Shown piece by piece: positions 5,154-5,603 of a stretch of 5,603 nucleotides of DNA (position 1 is its first letter; each line of letters begins with the position of its first letter). The stretch comes from an uncultured Eubacteriales bacterium (lineage in GTDB: Bacteria > Bacillota > Clostridia > Lachnospirales > Bianqueaceae), in assembly GCA_900322165.1 (NCBI GenBank), contig ONYR01000336.1, forward strand, positions 1 through 5,603, given 5' to 3'. The position numbers and the translations under genes are program-made. The notes beneath the pieces are model-generated. The model made no database searches and had not been told where the DNA came from. It saw only the letters and a list, made by a program, of their open reading frames with translations.

Positions 5154-5603
5154 TCAGAACAGCATGCCGCGGCCCGCGACCTTCTCCTTGCGGATGGTGC
5201 CTTTTTCGGAATCGTAAAGATAGACCTGGTTCTGCATGTTGATCGCAGTGCAGACGTGGATCGGGACAAGTTCGAGAATGTCTCCGACCTTCAGATCGAC
5301 CTTTCCTTTAGTGGACACCAGAATGCCGTGCTCCTCGTTCATGCGCCGAAGCTCCAGATCCTCCCGTCCCTTCACCATCGCGTAGGAATTGTAGTAATAC
5401 GGTGCCTGATCGAGGAGAATGTCCATCGGGAACGTCTTGGTTCCGCCGTCGATGACCGCGTAATCGTCCGCGGGAACACTGACGACCGTCGCAAAAATGC
5501 GCACGGCGATGTCTTCCGGCTTGGCCGCCTTCTCCTTCGTCAGCATGTAGTCGTTGAAAATGTAGGTGCCGGGACGGATCTCATCGACCTTGCCGGTCCG
5601 AGC
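5154..5603 (-). CDS. D-serine dehydratase/D-threonine aldolase-like PLP enzyme, C-terminal part (cut by window end)
   Basis: The last 149 residues of a minus-strand gene are visible; the frame stays open to the window edge, and an internal ATG at 5544-5546 is not the start. The fragment opens with TGKVDEIRPGTYIFNDYM, typical of the start of the C-terminal beta domain of alanine-racemase-fold D-amino-acid enzymes, then GGTKTFPMD, NEEHGIL, and VPIHVCTAINM. The His-X-Cys pair (codons 5256-5258 and 5250-5252) matches the zinc ligands of eukaryotic-type D-serine dehydratase; D-threonine aldolase, as I recall, has His-X-Asp there. The known enzymes use PLP plus a metal in the cytoplasm to eliminate or cleave D-hydroxy amino acids; the PLP lysine lies outside the window. 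The neighbouring RidA gene favours a dehydratase that releases 2-aminoacrylate. Aldolase or 3-hydroxyaspartate activity remains possible. Confidence 0.85.
   Translation of the reverse strand, partial: ARTGKVDEIRPGTYIFNDYMLTKEKAAKPEDIAVRIFATVVSVPADDYAVIDGGTKTFPMDILLDQAPYYYNSYAMVKGREDLELRRMNEEHGILVSTKGKVDLKVGDILELVPIHVCTAINMQNQVYLYDSEKGTIRKEKVAGRGMLF

Overview
The window looks like a chromosomal stretch of a Gram-positive, low-AT Firmicute, most likely a gut-type clostridium. The evidence is the strong AAGGAGG-type ribosome sites before almost every gene, the PadR/DUF1700/DUF4097 gene set typical of Firmicutes, and GC-rich coding sequence separated by AT-rich gaps. Placement at genus level is not possible from the sequence alone. 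Seven protein genes are visible, two of them cut by the window edges. I see no RNA genes, CRISPR array, insertion sequence or phage gene.

Region 1 (1-2534) is a divergent carbohydrate locus. On the minus strand a DUF4432 aldose-1-epimerase-like gene (560-1540) is followed by the start of an L-fucose/L-arabinose isomerase family gene (446 to beyond position 1). Facing away from them is a plus-strand regulator with an N-terminal PocR sensory domain and a C-terminal AraC DNA-binding domain (1692-2534). The 151-base gap between the divergent genes holds two direct repeats 20 bases apart, the arrangement expected for an AraC-type operator. The inferred picture is a small sugar catabolic operon with a mutarotase-like and an isomerase step, switched by its own regulator. 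The sugar is unknown.

Region 2 (2602-4577) is a compact plus-strand operon: a PadR repressor, a DUF1700 (HAAS-type) membrane protein and a DUF4097 membrane-anchored repeat protein. Its genes overlap by 8 and 4 bases. It starts at a near-consensus promoter (TTGACA, 17-base spacer, TATGAT) whose spacer and -10 box form a perfect inverted repeat, and it ends at a strong hairpin terminator. The layout suggests a self-repressed envelope-sensing or envelope-protecting module. The DUF4097 protein carries ten T/D-T-G-D-I-like turns spaced 19-20 residues apart, indicating an extracellular beta-solenoid.

Region 3 (4548-5603) lies convergent to region 2 and shares its terminator. On the minus strand, the C-terminal part of a D-serine dehydratase/D-threonine aldolase-like PLP enzyme (5154 to beyond 5603) is followed by a RidA family gene (4589-5062). 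If the first enzyme is a dehydratase it would release 2-aminoacrylate, the reactive enamine that RidA proteins hydrolyse, so the two genes may form a D-amino-acid breakdown and detoxification pair.
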